DNA of 64,000 bases, taken from NCBI GenBank assembly GCA_016186795.1, contig JACPKY010000002.1:1054284-1118283 (forward strand), given 5' to 3'. Positions within the stretch are counted from its first letter, which is position 1. The number at the start of each line of letters is the position of its first letter. Source of the DNA: Candidatus Gottesmanbacteria bacterium. Its GTDB lineage: Bacteria; Patescibacteria; Microgenomatia; 2-02-FULL-39-11. Under the pieces are notes generated by a model. That model was not told where the DNA came from. It did not search any database and saw only the letters and a list, made by a program, of their open reading frames with translations. Below, piece after piece: positions 8,871 to 16,943 of this stretch. The position numbers were made by a program, and so were the translations under genes.

Positions 8871-9033
8871 TGTTTCATTTCTTTGCTTGCCCAAAGAAAT
8901 GAAACAAAGAAAGGGCACCCTAGTGAACGTTTTCTTGTTTTTCTAACTTCGGGCAGTTCGGTGGATCCTCCCCATTGTATTCGTGGGGTTTCCACACGTT
9001 AGCCACTCAGTAAGAAAAACTACGTAAACGTTC
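8871..9033. repeat. Nested inverted-repeat element (MITE- or REP-like) upstream of serS
   Basis: Two structures occur in tandem. First, a perfect 14-bp hairpin (8872-8885 with 8892-8905; arm GTTTCATTTCTTTG). Second, imperfect 24-nt terminal inverted repeats (8925-8948 and 9010-9033; GAACGTTT ends) enclosing a further stem (GTGGA..TCCCCA with TGGGG..TCCAC). No ORF is present. The nested symmetry and lack of coding capacity suggest a small non-autonomous mobile or REP-type element. A structured 5' UTR for serS is the alternative, but no T-box core is present. Confidence 0.5.
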
Positions 9034-9091
9034 AGAAGGGAAAATTTAGAAATAAGAAGATATTACTTTATAATAAATAAAGGAGGAATAT

Positions 9092-10366
9092 ATGTTAGAC
9101 ATAAAATTCATCAGGGAAAATCTAGAGAAAGTTAAGACGGCTGCCAAGAATAAAAATAGGGAAGTCGATTTTGAAAAACTATTGGACCTTGACGAAAAAC
9201 ATCGGAGTCTTACTCAGGAAGTAGAAAAGGTACGAGCAGAGAGAAACGTGATAAGTCAACAGAGAACAGTAAACAGTAAACAGTTAACAGATAACAGTGA
9301 GCAGAGAACAAAGGGAAGAGAGTTAAAAGAGCAATTGAAGAGATTAGAGGAAGGACAGAAAAAAATTACAGAAGAGCTCAACCTGTTGCTTCTTACAGTT
9401 CCCAATGTTCCCCATGAGAGCGTTCCAGTAGGTAAAGATGCATCGGGAAATAAAGAGGTGGCAAAGTGGGGGAACCTTCCCAAATTTGATTTCCCCCCCA
9501 AAGATCATATAACCCTTGCCAAAGATCTTGATCTTGTTGATTTTGATCGAGGGGTGAAAGTTGGTGGGTTCCGTCAATATTTTCTGAAAAACGAAGGTGC
9601 CCTTCTTGAGATGGCAGTATTGACACATGCATATAGAAAAATTGCCAAAAAAGGGTATATTCCGCTTGTCGCACCAAGCATTGTGAAAGAATTCACACTT
9701 CTCGGCAACGGTCAATTCCCGTGGGGAAGAGAAGAGGTGTACCATCTTGAGAAAGATAATATGTATTTGGCAGGGACAGCTGAGGTTCCGGTGACAGCTT
9801 ATTTCTCAGGAGAGGTTTTGGACGAAAGGATTCTTCCCAAAAAATTTGTTGCATTCTCTTCCTGTTTTAGAAGGGAGGCAGGAAGTTACGGGAAGGATAC
9901 CAAGGGCCTTTATAGACTTCATCAATTTAATAAAGTCGAGCAAGTTATTGTCACAAACAACGAGGAGAAACAGTCATTGGAATTTCTTGAGGAACTTCGG
10001 AAAAATTCAGAGGAAATTTTGCAGGATTTAGAACTTCCCTATAGGGTACTTCTTATGTGCACAGGAGATATGGGAGAGCCGCAAGTGAAGAAATATGATA
10101 TCGAAACCTGGATGCCAAGCCGAAACGCCTATGGGGAAACGATGTCAGATTCGTTCATGGGGGATTTCCAAGCACGGCGTTTAAATATTCGTTATAGGAC
10201 TGGTAAAAATGTGTTACAATTTTGTCATACGCTTAATAATACTGCGATCGCATCTCCCAGAATTCTTATCGCAATTTTTGAAAACTGTCAAAGGGAAGAT
10301 GGTAGTATTACAGTTCCTAAGGTGCTCCAAGATTTTGTAGGAACTGATGTAATCACGAAACGATGA
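9092..10366 (+). CDS. serS: Seryl-tRNA synthetase
   Basis: Class II aminoacyl-tRNA synthetase of 424 residues that charges tRNA-Ser. The N-terminal helical-arm coiled coil covers about residues 1-110; the catalytic core follows with motif 2 (FRREAGSYGKDTKGLYRLHQ) and motif 3 (near ASPRILIAIFENCQ). A strong AAGGAGG lies 5-6 nt before the ATG. The tip of the coiled-coil arm contains an odd Gln/Asn/Ser/Thr-rich stretch (residues about 55-73), encoded by a degenerate aacagt tandem repeat that looks like a DNA repeat captured in frame. It overlaps the next gene by 4 bp. Confidence 0.96.
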   Translation: MLDIKFIRENLEKVKTAAKNKNREVDFEKLLDLDEKHRSLTQEVEKVRAERNVISQQRTVNSKQLTDNSEQRTKGRELKEQLKRLEEGQKKITEELNLLLLTVPNVPHESVPVGKDASGNKEVAKWGNLPKFDFPPKDHITLAKDLDLVDFDRGVKVGGFRQYFLKNEGALLEMAVLTHAYRKIAKKGYIPLVAPSIVKEFTLLGNGQFPWGREEVYHLEKDNMYLAGTAEVPVTAYFSGEVLDERILPKKFVAFSSCFRREAGSYGKDTKGLYRLHQFNKVEQVIVTNNEEKQSLEFLEELRKNSEEILQDLELPYRVLLMCTGDMGEPQVKKYDIETWMPSRNAYGETMSDSFMGDFQARRLNIRYRTGKNVLQFCHTLNNTAIASPRILIAIFENCQREDGSITVPKVLQDFVGTDVITKR

Positions 10367-11751
10367 ATGGTGCAAACGGTCGAATACATATTTATAGATC
10401 GATTGTACGGAACGGTCTTGAGATACGGGTAGGCAGGAAAAAGAAGTACCTTCTGACGTATCCCACCTCTATTTGGCAAGAGTTCCCCGAGGTGTACCGC
10501 CAGACATTTGCGGATTCTCTGACATACTTTATGACCATGCATTTATCTTTGGTAAATGCGCATTCACTGGTATACCACTTTCCACCGCCAATAACTGAAC
10601 CGTTTTTCTTCAAAGGTATGATCTACTCACTTGGAGAAACCGTTTTGACCGATAGTGGCAATGTCACCATGACTGAGCTTCTGCGCCTTTTTTACAACAA
10701 AAGTTTTGGTACTGAATTTTTGGGTCGTCCCAGATATGCTCGGTTCAAAAATGTCAACAGGAATAGTTGGAAACGGGCGGTTATCCCGTTTTCTTTTGGA
10801 AAAGATAGTCTCCTTACCTTTGCTCTTACAAGGGAGCTTGGTATTACTCCGTATCCAGTTTTTTTCCGGGAACCGCACTCTGCGTTTGAGAATCGGCACA
10901 AAGCAAAACTTGCCAGCCGTTTCTTTGATGAATTTGATATTGATGTCAACTTTTATCCCTTAACCGCCGGATGGCTTAGGCAAACCGAGGATAAGCTCTG
11001 GGGTTGGGATTTACTCCTTACCCAATATACGATGCTTCTTATTCCGTTTATTTTTGGAATACGGAGTAAATATCTTTTCTGGGCGCATGAGGCAGGATGT
11101 AATGATACGTTTATAGACCGCGAAGGATTCATCGTCAATCCTGTGTTTGAACAGAGTGCGAAATGGCTCCTTTCGTCAAATGCTATGGCTAAGGCATTAG
11201 GGTGTAACGCTATCTTTGCTAGTCTCATTGAGCCGTTAAACGATTTGGCGATACTAAAAATTCTCCATTTCCGTTATCCGGAAATCGGAAAGTATCAGCT
11301 CTCCTGTTTTGCCGATGAAGAGCCATCAAAGACTCGGAGGTGGTGCGGAATCTGTTCAAAGTGCGCCCGGATTTATATTTTTCTTGTTGCTCTTGGGATC
11401 GATCCGAAGCGCGTCGGATTTACCCAAGTGATGTTGGGAAAAGAAAAGCGGCGGCTTTTCCCTGTATTTCCCAGAAAAAGCGGTGTTTTGGATAGTGCAT
11501 ATGATCAATCTGGGTTGGGGAGAGACGAACAGATTCTGGCATTTACTATGGCTGTTGAGCGCGGAGTCAATGGAGAGTTGATCCACGAATTTAAAAAAAT
11601 GTTTGGAAGGGAAGCGCGGAGTCGGAAAAAGGAGTTGAAGGAACGATTTTTTTCTGTCTATCCATCCCGCACAATTACTTACGAGCTTAAAAAACCACTA
11701 TATACAATTTATGAAGAAGAACTGAAACCCCTTCGGACAGGCTCTTTCTAA
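10363..11751 (+). CDS. PP-loop ATP pyrophosphatase-like protein, probably MurL-like glutamate epimerase
   Basis: 462 residues. A PP-loop (IPFSFGKDSLLT, near residue 143) and a late CGICSKC cysteine motif followed by a hydrophobic helix are the main signatures. The arrangement (PP-loop, E..K..L core, then RRWCGICSKCARIYIFL) resembles what I recall of MurL, the ATP-dependent epimerase that converts UDP-MurNAc-L-Ala-L-Glu to the D-Glu form and releases AMP and PPi. Under that reading it would be a peptidoglycan-precursor enzyme replacing glutamate racemase. The alternative is another amidation or thiolation enzyme of the PP-loop superfamily. The ATGA overlap with serS and a 1-nt gap to the next gene place it in a serS operon. 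Superfamily confident, MurL moderate. Confidence 0.6.
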   Translation: MNGANGRIHIYRSIVRNGLEIRVGRKKKYLLTYPTSIWQEFPEVYRQTFADSLTYFMTMHLSLVNAHSLVYHFPPPITEPFFFKGMIYSLGETVLTDSGNVTMTELLRLFYNKSFGTEFLGRPRYARFKNVNRNSWKRAVIPFSFGKDSLLTFALTRELGITPYPVFFREPHSAFENRHKAKLASRFFDEFDIDVNFYPLTAGWLRQTEDKLWGWDLLLTQYTMLLIPFIFGIRSKYLFWAHEAGCNDTFIDREGFIVNPVFEQSAKWLLSSNAMAKALGCNAIFASLIEPLNDLAILKILHFRYPEIGKYQLSCFADEEPSKTRRWCGICSKCARIYIFLVALGIDPKRVGFTQVMLGKEKRRLFPVFPRKSGVLDSAYDQSGLGRDEQILAFTMAVERGVNGELIHEFKKMFGREARSRKKELKERFFSVYPSRTITYELKKPLYTIYEEELKPLRTGSF

Positions 11752-11752
11752 G

Positions 11753-12748
11753 ATGTACGACCTTATTATTATTGGTGCTGGACCAGCTGGTCTTACTTCC
11801 TCAATTTACGCATCTTGTTTTCATCTAAAACATATTGTACTCAGTAAAACTATCGGCGGACAACTCCTTTTTGCTCCGGATATTCTCAACTATCCGGGAT
11901 TTGAAAGTATTTCAGGAGAAGAGTTAACAAATCGAATGGTTAGCCAAGTAAAAAAAAGAGGAGGAGAAATTGTTGAGCAGGCGGTTGAAAAGATTTCCAA
12001 AATTGAAAATACTACTACAAACGGGAAATCGACCATTGCGTATGAAGTAACAACAGAGAAAAGTGAGGCGTTTCAGGGAAAAGCTGTCATTTTAGCAACC
12101 GGAACAGAGAGAAGAAAGCTTAATGTTCCCGGTGAAGTCCAATATACTGCCAAAGGAGTTCATTACTGTGCAACATGTGAAAAATTTGATTATGAAAATA
12201 AAGTTTCGGCAGTTATTGGAGGTGCAAATTCAGCAGTACAGGCAGCTGTTGAACTTGCCCAAGCAGCGTCAAAAGTATACATCTTGTATCGGGGAAGTGA
12301 GCTTCGGGGTGATCCAATTTGGGTAAGTCAGGTAACCAAAAATCCGATAATTGAGATTCTTTACCATACGCAGGTAAAAGAGATTGTCGGAGACGGAAAG
12401 AATGTAACAGGAGTAAAAATCTCAACAGGAAAACCGACAGAGCAGCAGGAAAAAGTACTTCCACTTGATAAAGTGTTTATTGAAATTGGAGGAGTACCCG
12501 GAACTGCTTTGGTAATTCCCATTGGTGTTAGTATGGATCCTGGAGGGTACATAAAAGTAGATGAACATTTGGTAACATCAGCACCGGGGGTTTTTGCCGC
12601 AGGAGATCTGGTAAGCTACGGACTTTCAATTGAACAAATATCATCTGCTGTGGGACTTGGAGCTCGAGCATCAGCCTCAGCTTTCGCCTATATAAAAGAA
12701 GAGAAAAAAGCCCCAACCCTTTGGGGTGGAAGTCAGATAAAACGGTAA
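11753..12748 (+). CDS. Second thioredoxin-reductase-like flavoprotein
   Basis: 331 residues. Same order of motifs as TrxB: GAGPAGLTSSIY (FAD), GGQLL, CATC redox pair in HYCATCEKFDY, and a second nucleotide fold with GGANSAVQAA in place of GGGDSA, so NADPH binding may be altered. It ends with GDLVSYGLSIEQISSAVGLGARA. It differs strongly from the copy at 57-1010, so it is a paralogue rather than a recent duplicate and may be a ferredoxin- or NADH-dependent variant. The last codons run through a GC-rich inverted repeat (CCCCAACCCTTTGGGG), suggesting that the reading frame has extended over an old terminator. Confidence 0.85.
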   Translation: MYDLIIIGAGPAGLTSSIYASCFHLKHIVLSKTIGGQLLFAPDILNYPGFESISGEELTNRMVSQVKKRGGEIVEQAVEKISKIENTTTNGKSTIAYEVTTEKSEAFQGKAVILATGTERRKLNVPGEVQYTAKGVHYCATCEKFDYENKVSAVIGGANSAVQAAVELAQAASKVYILYRGSELRGDPIWVSQVTKNPIIEILYHTQVKEIVGDGKNVTGVKISTGKPTEQQEKVLPLDKVFIEIGGVPGTALVIPIGVSMDPGGYIKVDEHLVTSAPGVFAAGDLVSYGLSIEQISSAVGLGARASASAFAYIKEEKKAPTLWGGSQIKR

Positions 12749-12778
12749 ATTTTCCTCAAACTCGCAATATCCTATAGT

Positions 12779-13141
12779 TTGACATCATTGATGAAATTTG
12801 ATAGCATCGCAGCGCTTGATTTTCAAGCGGATTTTTTGTGGTTGTTGACAAACGAAGTGAGTCTTACAACCACAAATGGTGGAAATTCTTTATCAAAAGG
12901 ATTTTCGAATCCATTCTTGCTCTTTAAAATACTTCACTTTTTCATAATGAGGTGATTCGCTATGAGGAATTACTATGGATTAATTCCTTTTTGTGGATCA
13001 CCTCGCAGGATGTGATTCTAATTTCTCTCATGTGACCAGCCTGAAAGGGAGAGTGGGTCGGTGAAACGATAGCCGATCAAACCCACTAGGACACTGCGTT
13101 AGTCGAGAGAATCGAGAGAATACAGTTAACGAGGTAAGCAA
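12779..13141 (+). promoter_or_regulatory. Locus A leader: promoter, structured 5' UTR and BoxA-like site
   Basis: TTGACA (12779-12784), 17-nt spacer, TAGCAT (12802-12807). The roughly 330-nt leader contains no ORF but a chain of strong hairpins: CGCTTGA/TCAAGCG (12813-12829), TTGTGGTTGT/ACAACCACAA (12836-12845 / 12866-12875), GAGGTGAT/ATCACCTC (12949-12956 / 12997-13004) with an inner AGGAATT/AATTCCT, and AGTGGGT/ACCCACT (13052-13087) with inner TCGG/CCGA. TGCTCTTTAAAA (12918-12929) matches the rRNA antitermination BoxA (TGCTCTTTAACA) at 11 of 12 positions. GAGGTAAGCAA precedes the first gene. Confidence 0.6.
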
Positions 13142-13360
13142 ATGAAAAATATCGACAGGTGGGTACAAACGGCGATTGGTTTTATCGCCTTTGTAGTAGG
13201 ATTAGTGATCTTGTTGGCGATGTTTTTCACGTCTGTGCTTCCCGGAGGCAAGACTACAGTCGATCAAGGTTTGTATATCTTTCTCGGTATAGGTCTTGTA
13301 TCCGGAGGGGCTGCTATTGCGATTGCCCCTTGGCGAGGACGTGGACCGCCAGGAGACTAA
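13142..13360 (+). CDS. Small two-helix membrane protein, locus A gene 1 (unknown)
   Basis: 72 residues with two hydrophobic segments (about 9-31 and 44-62) and a short charged tail ending in RGRGPPGD. I recognise no family. A GAGGTAAG ribosome site lies at good distance from the ATG. GC-rich codons (gcg, atc, ggc) distinguish it from the AT-richer flanking genes. It is the first gene after the BoxA-containing leader and is followed by a 9-bp hairpin (ATGTTTCCC/GGGAAACAT, 13370-13397) before the next gene. Confidence 0.65.
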   Translation: MKNIDRWVQTAIGFIAFVVGLVILLAMFFTSVLPGGKTTVDQGLYIFLGIGLVSGGAAIAIAPWRGRGPPGD

Positions 13361-13415
13361 AGACTAAACATGTTTCCCGCTTGTCCTAGGGAAACATATT
13401 CGTTAAAGGAGGGAT

Positions 13416-13625
13416 ATGACACCGATCCGCGGATTGATGATCGCGATTGCGATGGCGATTATTGGTCTACTTCGGGGCGTGGAGGCGATGTTGAATCTCG
13501 ACTACACCCCCGAATTGTGGACCATTTTTGTCTTTGGAAATTTGACATACTTCTGGATCCTTTTGATCGTCGTATTTCTTGGGACGATCATCTATATCCG
13601 GATGAAGGAGGTGAAAGGGAAATAA
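13416..13625 (+). CDS. Small two-helix membrane protein, locus A gene 2 (unknown)
   Basis: 69 residues with two transmembrane segments (about 5-24 and 34-62) and a basic end (RMKEVKGK). A strong AAAGGAGGG lies just upstream of the ATG. No family recognised. Like its neighbours it has GC-richer codon use and lacks any enzymatic motif. It is part of the locus A operon: 55 nt separate it from each neighbour. Confidence 0.65.
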   Translation: MTPIRGLMIAIAMAIIGLLRGVEAMLNLDYTPELWTIFVFGNLTYFWILLIVVFLGTIIYIRMKEVKGK

Positions 13626-13679
13626 GAACTGGCGATCGAATCGGAAAAAGAAAGTAGAAATCGAAGGGGGAAGAAAAAA

Positions 13680-14387
13680 ATGAAAGGCACGATTCAAATC
13701 ACGCCACGGCTCCAAAAATTCGGCTGGCGATTTCTTGCAATCGCAGGGTTCGCCGAGTTGATTATCGCCGTTGTCACCATTCTGCAAGGAACTGTGTTGG
13801 GATTGATCCTGTTGGTGATTGCAGGGTTCACCCTGTGGGAAGCATTCCGTTGGGCGAAGAATGAAGAGAAACATAAAAAGGAGGAATGGACAGTATTCTC
13901 CTTCCTAATGGGCGGATTAGCAATGATTCTGCTCATCAACCTTGACCTGTCCTGGTTGATCATCTTAGGGATTGGAGCGAGCCTCCTTTTCCTATCGCGC
14001 ATCATCTGGGATCAGTTTCCAAAGCAAGAGATTGTCGCCGGATATCTACTCTACTTTGGTATCATTGGTACAGCCATCGCCGGAGGGGGGATTTTCAAAG
14101 ATCTCGAGTGGGTGATTCCACTCGGAATCATCTCGGTCCTGATGGTGGGAATTGGGACCTGGATGTTTGAGGGTGCATTTCGGGGTGCCATTCGCTTCTT
14201 TTGGGCGATAAGTGGGCTTGTTTCCCTCAAGATAGCCCATCTCCTCAATAATCTTTCGGTGGTGATCGATCCGCAAACGAAAATAGTGACAGTCGGATTT
14301 ATGATCATGGTGGCGATCATCTTCGCCATTGCGGCGTGGCGTGTTGCCGGAGCGCCCCCAGTTGTGAAGAAAACAGAGGAAAAATAG
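13680..14387 (+). CDS. Polytopic membrane protein, locus A gene 3 (unknown)
   Basis: 235 residues with seven or eight hydrophobic segments arranged roughly as helix pairs. A short charged loop (AKNEEKHKKEEW, near 60-72) follows the second helix. No catalytic or transport signature is visible; the repeated pairs resemble small-membrane-protein paralogues of the other loci but similarity is too weak to prove by eye. GAAGGGGG precedes the ATG. Last large gene of the locus A operon, followed by the conserved-looking hairpin series. Confidence 0.65.
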   Translation: MKGTIQITPRLQKFGWRFLAIAGFAELIIAVVTILQGTVLGLILLVIAGFTLWEAFRWAKNEEKHKKEEWTVFSFLMGGLAMILLINLDLSWLIILGIGASLLFLSRIIWDQFPKQEIVAGYLLYFGIIGTAIAGGGIFKDLEWVIPLGIISVLMVGIGTWMFEGAFRGAIRFFWAISGLVSLKIAHLLNNLSVVIDPQTKIVTVGFMIMVAIIFAIAAWRVAGAPPVVKKTEEK

Positions 14388-14394
14388 CGGAAAA

Positions 14395-14427
14395 AGGTTG
14401 TCCATTGACTAAGTTGATGGACAACCT
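14395..14427 (+). other. Locus A 3' hairpin 1
   Basis: A perfect 11-bp stem AGGTTGTCCAT / ATGGACAACCT with an 11-nt loop, 8 nt after the stop of gene 3. No T run follows, so it is not a terminator. Equivalent hairpins occur at 19386-19419 (locus B) and 20391-20432 (locus C). Confidence 0.6.
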
Positions 14428-14469
14428 ATCCAAATCGGGCCAGAGTATTCTCCTAAAGGAGGATATGAG

Positions 14470-14556
14470 ATGTGGAAAGTGGAGATGTATTCGTGTAGGT
14501 TTTTGAGCAACCAAGAAAATTGGTTTTTCAAACTGCTCACACGAATATATCAATAA
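14470..14556 (+). CDS. Possible 28-residue small protein inside locus A hairpin 2
   Basis: ATG at 14470 lies 7 nt after AAAGGAGG, an ideal ribosome site, and reads 28 codons to TAA (product begins MWKVEMYSCRFL and ends LLTRIYQ). The same bases form hairpin 2: TATTCGTGT (14488-14496) pairs with ACACGAATA (14539-14547), with an inner GAGCA..TGCTC pairing. Corresponding hairpins of loci B and C also contain short ORFs with a Cys-x(0-5)-Arg/Phe pattern. It could be a real microprotein, or the ribosome site may control RNA folding. Confidence 0.4.
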   Translation: MWKVEMYSCRFLSNQENWFFKLLTRIYQ

Positions 14557-14563
14557 AAAAAGA

Positions 14564-14606
14564 AACCCTCTAGCAAACTATTGCGTTTGTTCAGAGGGTT
14601 TTTTTG
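14564..14606 (+). terminator. Terminator of locus A
   Basis: AACCCTCT (14564-14571) pairs with AGAGGGTT (14593-14600), followed by a T run. It ends the operon just before the vapBC promoter. Confidence 0.8.
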
Positions 14607-14609
14607 TGG

Positions 14610-14637
14610 TTGACTATCGCGTCTAATGGTGTATACT
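14610..14637 (+). promoter_or_regulatory. vapBC promoter (leaderless)
   Basis: TTGACT (14610-14615), 16-nt spacer, TATACT (14632-14637). The ATG of the antitoxin begins 8 nt after the -10 box, so the mRNA should start at or next to the initiation codon. Confidence 0.7.
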
Positions 14638-14645
14638 TATGATGT

Positions 14646-14930
14646 ATGTTGCAAAGGACGAATATCTATCTTCCGACCGACCTTATCAACCTCCTCAAAC
14701 AGAAAGCTACAAAGGAGAACGTTACCATGGCTGAACTTATTCGAAAAGTACTGAAGAAAGAAGCGGAAAATATGAAAGGGAATGCTGCCTCTTCCCTCCT
14801 TGCTCTTGCCCGTCGTGCACCGGAAGTGAAAAGTAGTATAAAAGACTTGAGTAAAAAGCATGATTATTATTTATACGTCGAACCGCACGAGCGAAAGCAG
14901 AGGCAACTCCGAAAGAAAAAAAGCAAATGA
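14646..14930 (+). CDS. Ribbon-helix-helix antitoxin (VapB/CopG-like)
   Basis: 94 residues. The N-terminus has the ribbon-helix-helix pattern: a short strand RTNIYLP, then helix LINLLKQKATKENVTMAELIRKVLKK. The C-terminal half is basic and probably binds the toxin. The ATGA overlap with the PIN-domain gene is the usual antitoxin-toxin coupling. It should bind the PIN toxin and repress its own promoter at 14610-14637. No Shine-Dalgarno sequence is visible, in line with leaderless translation. Confidence 0.8.
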   Translation: MLQRTNIYLPTDLINLLKQKATKENVTMAELIRKVLKKEAENMKGNAASSLLALARRAPEVKSSIKDLSKKHDYYLYVEPHERKQRQLRKKKSK

Positions 14931-15349
14931 CCCCACTTTTCATTGACACAAGCGCGTTGATAGCTCTTCATTATTCACAAGATTCCTCTCATGCTAAAGC
15001 TCTTCACATTTTGGAAAGTATCTCGCAGCGTCGATGCAGTTTTTATACAGCAGTAAATGTTCTTATAGAATCTCTTACCATTATCAGTCAGAGAGTTAAT
15101 AAACACTATGCGGTTGAGCTGCTGGATGAGTTACGGTCAGGAAAATATACAATTGTTCATCCCAGTGAGAATCTCATATCGGAAGCTGAAACAATTTTCC
15201 GCTCAATACGGTCCAAAAATATTTCCTATAGCGACTGTATTAGTTTTGCGGTAATGCGGATGTATAATATCGGGTGGGTTTTCTCATTTGATATTCACTT
15301 CAAAAAACAGGGATTCAAGCGCATTGGCATCGATGGAAAATTACAGTAA
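14927..15349 (+). CDS. PIN-domain toxin (VapC-like ribonuclease)
   Basis: 140 residues, PIN fold: IDTSALIAL with the first acidic residue, an internal Glu in VLIESLT, then SYSDCISFAVM and FSFDIHFKKQGF carrying the later metal-binding Asp residues. All expected acidic positions are present, so it should be an active Mg-dependent endoribonuclease. It overlaps the upstream antitoxin by 4 bp and is convergent with ruvB, overlapping its end by 9 bp. Confidence 0.82.
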   Translation: MTPLFIDTSALIALHYSQDSSHAKALHILESISQRRCSFYTAVNVLIESLTIISQRVNKHYAVELLDELRSGKYTIVHPSENLISEAETIFRSIRSKNISYSDCISFAVMRMYNIGWVFSFDIHFKKQGFKRIGIDGKLQ

Positions 15350-16369
15350 TTTTTCCTGCTTTGACTCACCTTTCTTGGGAATCCCAAAGTGTTCGTAGGC
15401 TTTCTCGGTTGCTTCCCGGCCTCGTGGAGTCCGCTTGAGAAGCCCTATTTGGAGAAGATAGGGTTCAATGACTTCTTCTATTGTACCAATATCTTCAGAA
15501 ATCGTTGCGGCCATGGTTTCGATACCAACAGGACCACCTCCATGTTTTTCGATGATTGATTTAAGAAGTCTCCGATCGGATTCATCAAGGCCCATGGTAT
15601 CAATTTCCAAAAGGGAAAACGCTTCCTCAAGAACTAGAGTATCAACGTGTTCTTTCCCTTTCACTTGGGCAAAATCCCGGGCGCGTTTGAGAAGTTTGAG
15701 AGCAATTCGGGGAGTACCTCTTGCCCGTTTGGATAGCTCAGTTCGGGCTTTCTCCTCAAGGGTGATACGGAGTTTTCCTGCGGCTTTTTTTAAAATATTT
15801 TCTAAATCTTGTGCAGGATAAAAATTAAGACGATGAATAAGACCAAATCGATCCCGCAAAGGAGCAGACATGAGACCAATTCTTGTTGTTGCGCCAATAA
15901 TCGTAAATTTCGGAAGATCAAGTCTGAGAGTCCGTGCAGATGGTCCTTTGCCGATAACAATATCAAGAGCAAAATCCTCCATGGCGGGGTAGAGCGTTTC
16001 CTCAACAACTTTATTGAGCCGGTGAATTTCATCAATAAAAAGAACATCTCCTGGTTCAAGGTTGGTAAGGATTGAGGCAAGATCACCTGATCTTTCTATT
16101 GCAGGGCCTGAGGTGATTCGGATATTAACTCCCATTTCTTTCGATAAGATATGGGCAAGCGTTGTTTTCCCAAGCCCAGGTGGTCCGTAGAGAAGAATAT
16201 GTTCCAAGACTTCTTTCCTTTTCTTGGCAGCAGTAAGAGCAACGGTGAGGGCTTTTTTTACTCGTTCTTGACCTTCAAACTCATTCCAGGAAGAAGCACG
16301 CAGAGAAACAAACAGTTTTTCCTCTTCTGGGGTTTCTTTTGATTTTTTGATATCCGGTGTATCTGCCAT
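15341..16369 (-). CDS. ruvB: Holliday junction branch-migration ATPase RuvB
   Basis: 342 residues, normal length. AAA+ core with Walker A (YGPPGLGKTTLAH), Walker B (LFIDEIHRL), sensor 1 (IIGATTRIG) and the arginine-finger region (APLRDRFG), then the C-terminal winged helix (GGGPVGIETMA). Hexameric motor that works with RuvA at Holliday junctions. It lies 1 nt after ruvA in the ruvC-ruvA-ruvB order and is last in the operon. Confidence 0.97.
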   Translation of the reverse strand: MADTPDIKKSKETPEEEKLFVSLRASSWNEFEGQERVKKALTVALTAAKKRKEVLEHILLYGPPGLGKTTLAHILSKEMGVNIRITSGPAIERSGDLASILTNLEPGDVLFIDEIHRLNKVVEETLYPAMEDFALDIVIGKGPSARTLRLDLPKFTIIGATTRIGLMSAPLRDRFGLIHRLNFYPAQDLENILKKAAGKLRITLEEKARTELSKRARGTPRIALKLLKRARDFAQVKGKEHVDTLVLEEAFSLLEIDTMGLDESDRRLLKSIIEKHGGGPVGIETMAATISEDIGTIEEVIEPYLLQIGLLKRTPRGREATEKAYEHFGIPKKGESKQEKLL

Positions 16370-16370
16370 G

Positions 16371-16943
16371 TTACTTTTTCCCTAAAAATTTCAACGCCTG
16401 CCGTATTTTATCCGACGTTGTTCCGTGAACGTCTCGTAACGATTTTACCGCTTCTTTTGCCTCAGTTGCACTAAATCCGAATGTTTTTAATGCGTCGAGT
16501 ATTTCTTTTGTTTCACCGCTTTCCTCAGCTAAATTTAGTATCCCAATACTTCCAAGTTTTGGACGAAGCTCGATGATGATTTTTTGCGCGTTTTTGCGTC
16601 CCAAGCGGGGAACGGTCATGAAAAACTCAACATCCCCTTTGACAATTGCTTCTTTGATTCTCTCGGATTTATTGGAAAAAACAGAAACAGCAGTTTTTGG
16701 TCCGATTCCTGAAATTGTCAGGAAGAGTTCAAAAAGGGCAAGATCATCGGGAGTGGCAAAGCCGTACAAGTCGAGAGCATCTTCTTTGACATACGTAAAA
16801 ATAAAAAGCGATATTTCCTGATTAAGTTGGCTATCCGCAACGATGTGAGGAGGGACAAACACTTTATACCCGACACCATGAGTAAACAGAATAAGTGAAT
16901 TAAAATTTTTGAATTTTACCGTGCCTTCCAAGTAATTGATCAT
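16371..16943 (-). CDS. ruvA: Holliday junction DNA-binding protein RuvA
   Basis: 190 residues. N-terminal OB fold (MINYLEGTVKFKN), two central helix-hairpin-helix motifs (TISGIGPKTAVSVFS and TVPRLGRKNAQKIIIEL) that grip the junction arms, and the small C-terminal domain III that contacts RuvB. The start codon abuts the stop of ruvC (TAAATG), so the two are translationally coupled. Confidence 0.96.
   Translation of the reverse strand: MINYLEGTVKFKNFNSLILFTHGVGYKVFVPPHIVADSQLNQEISLFIFTYVKEDALDLYGFATPDDLALFELFLTISGIGPKTAVSVFSNKSERIKEAIVKGDVEFFMTVPRLGRKNAQKIIIELRPKLGSIGILNLAEESGETKEILDALKTFGFSATEAKEAVKSLRDVHGTTSDKIRQALKFLGKK

Noticed and set aside
12710..12732. Terminator at the end of the second trxB homologue
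   Set aside because: The CCCCAACCCTTTGGGG hairpin is inside the coding frame and lacks a T run on the + strand; on the - strand there is no gene for it to end.
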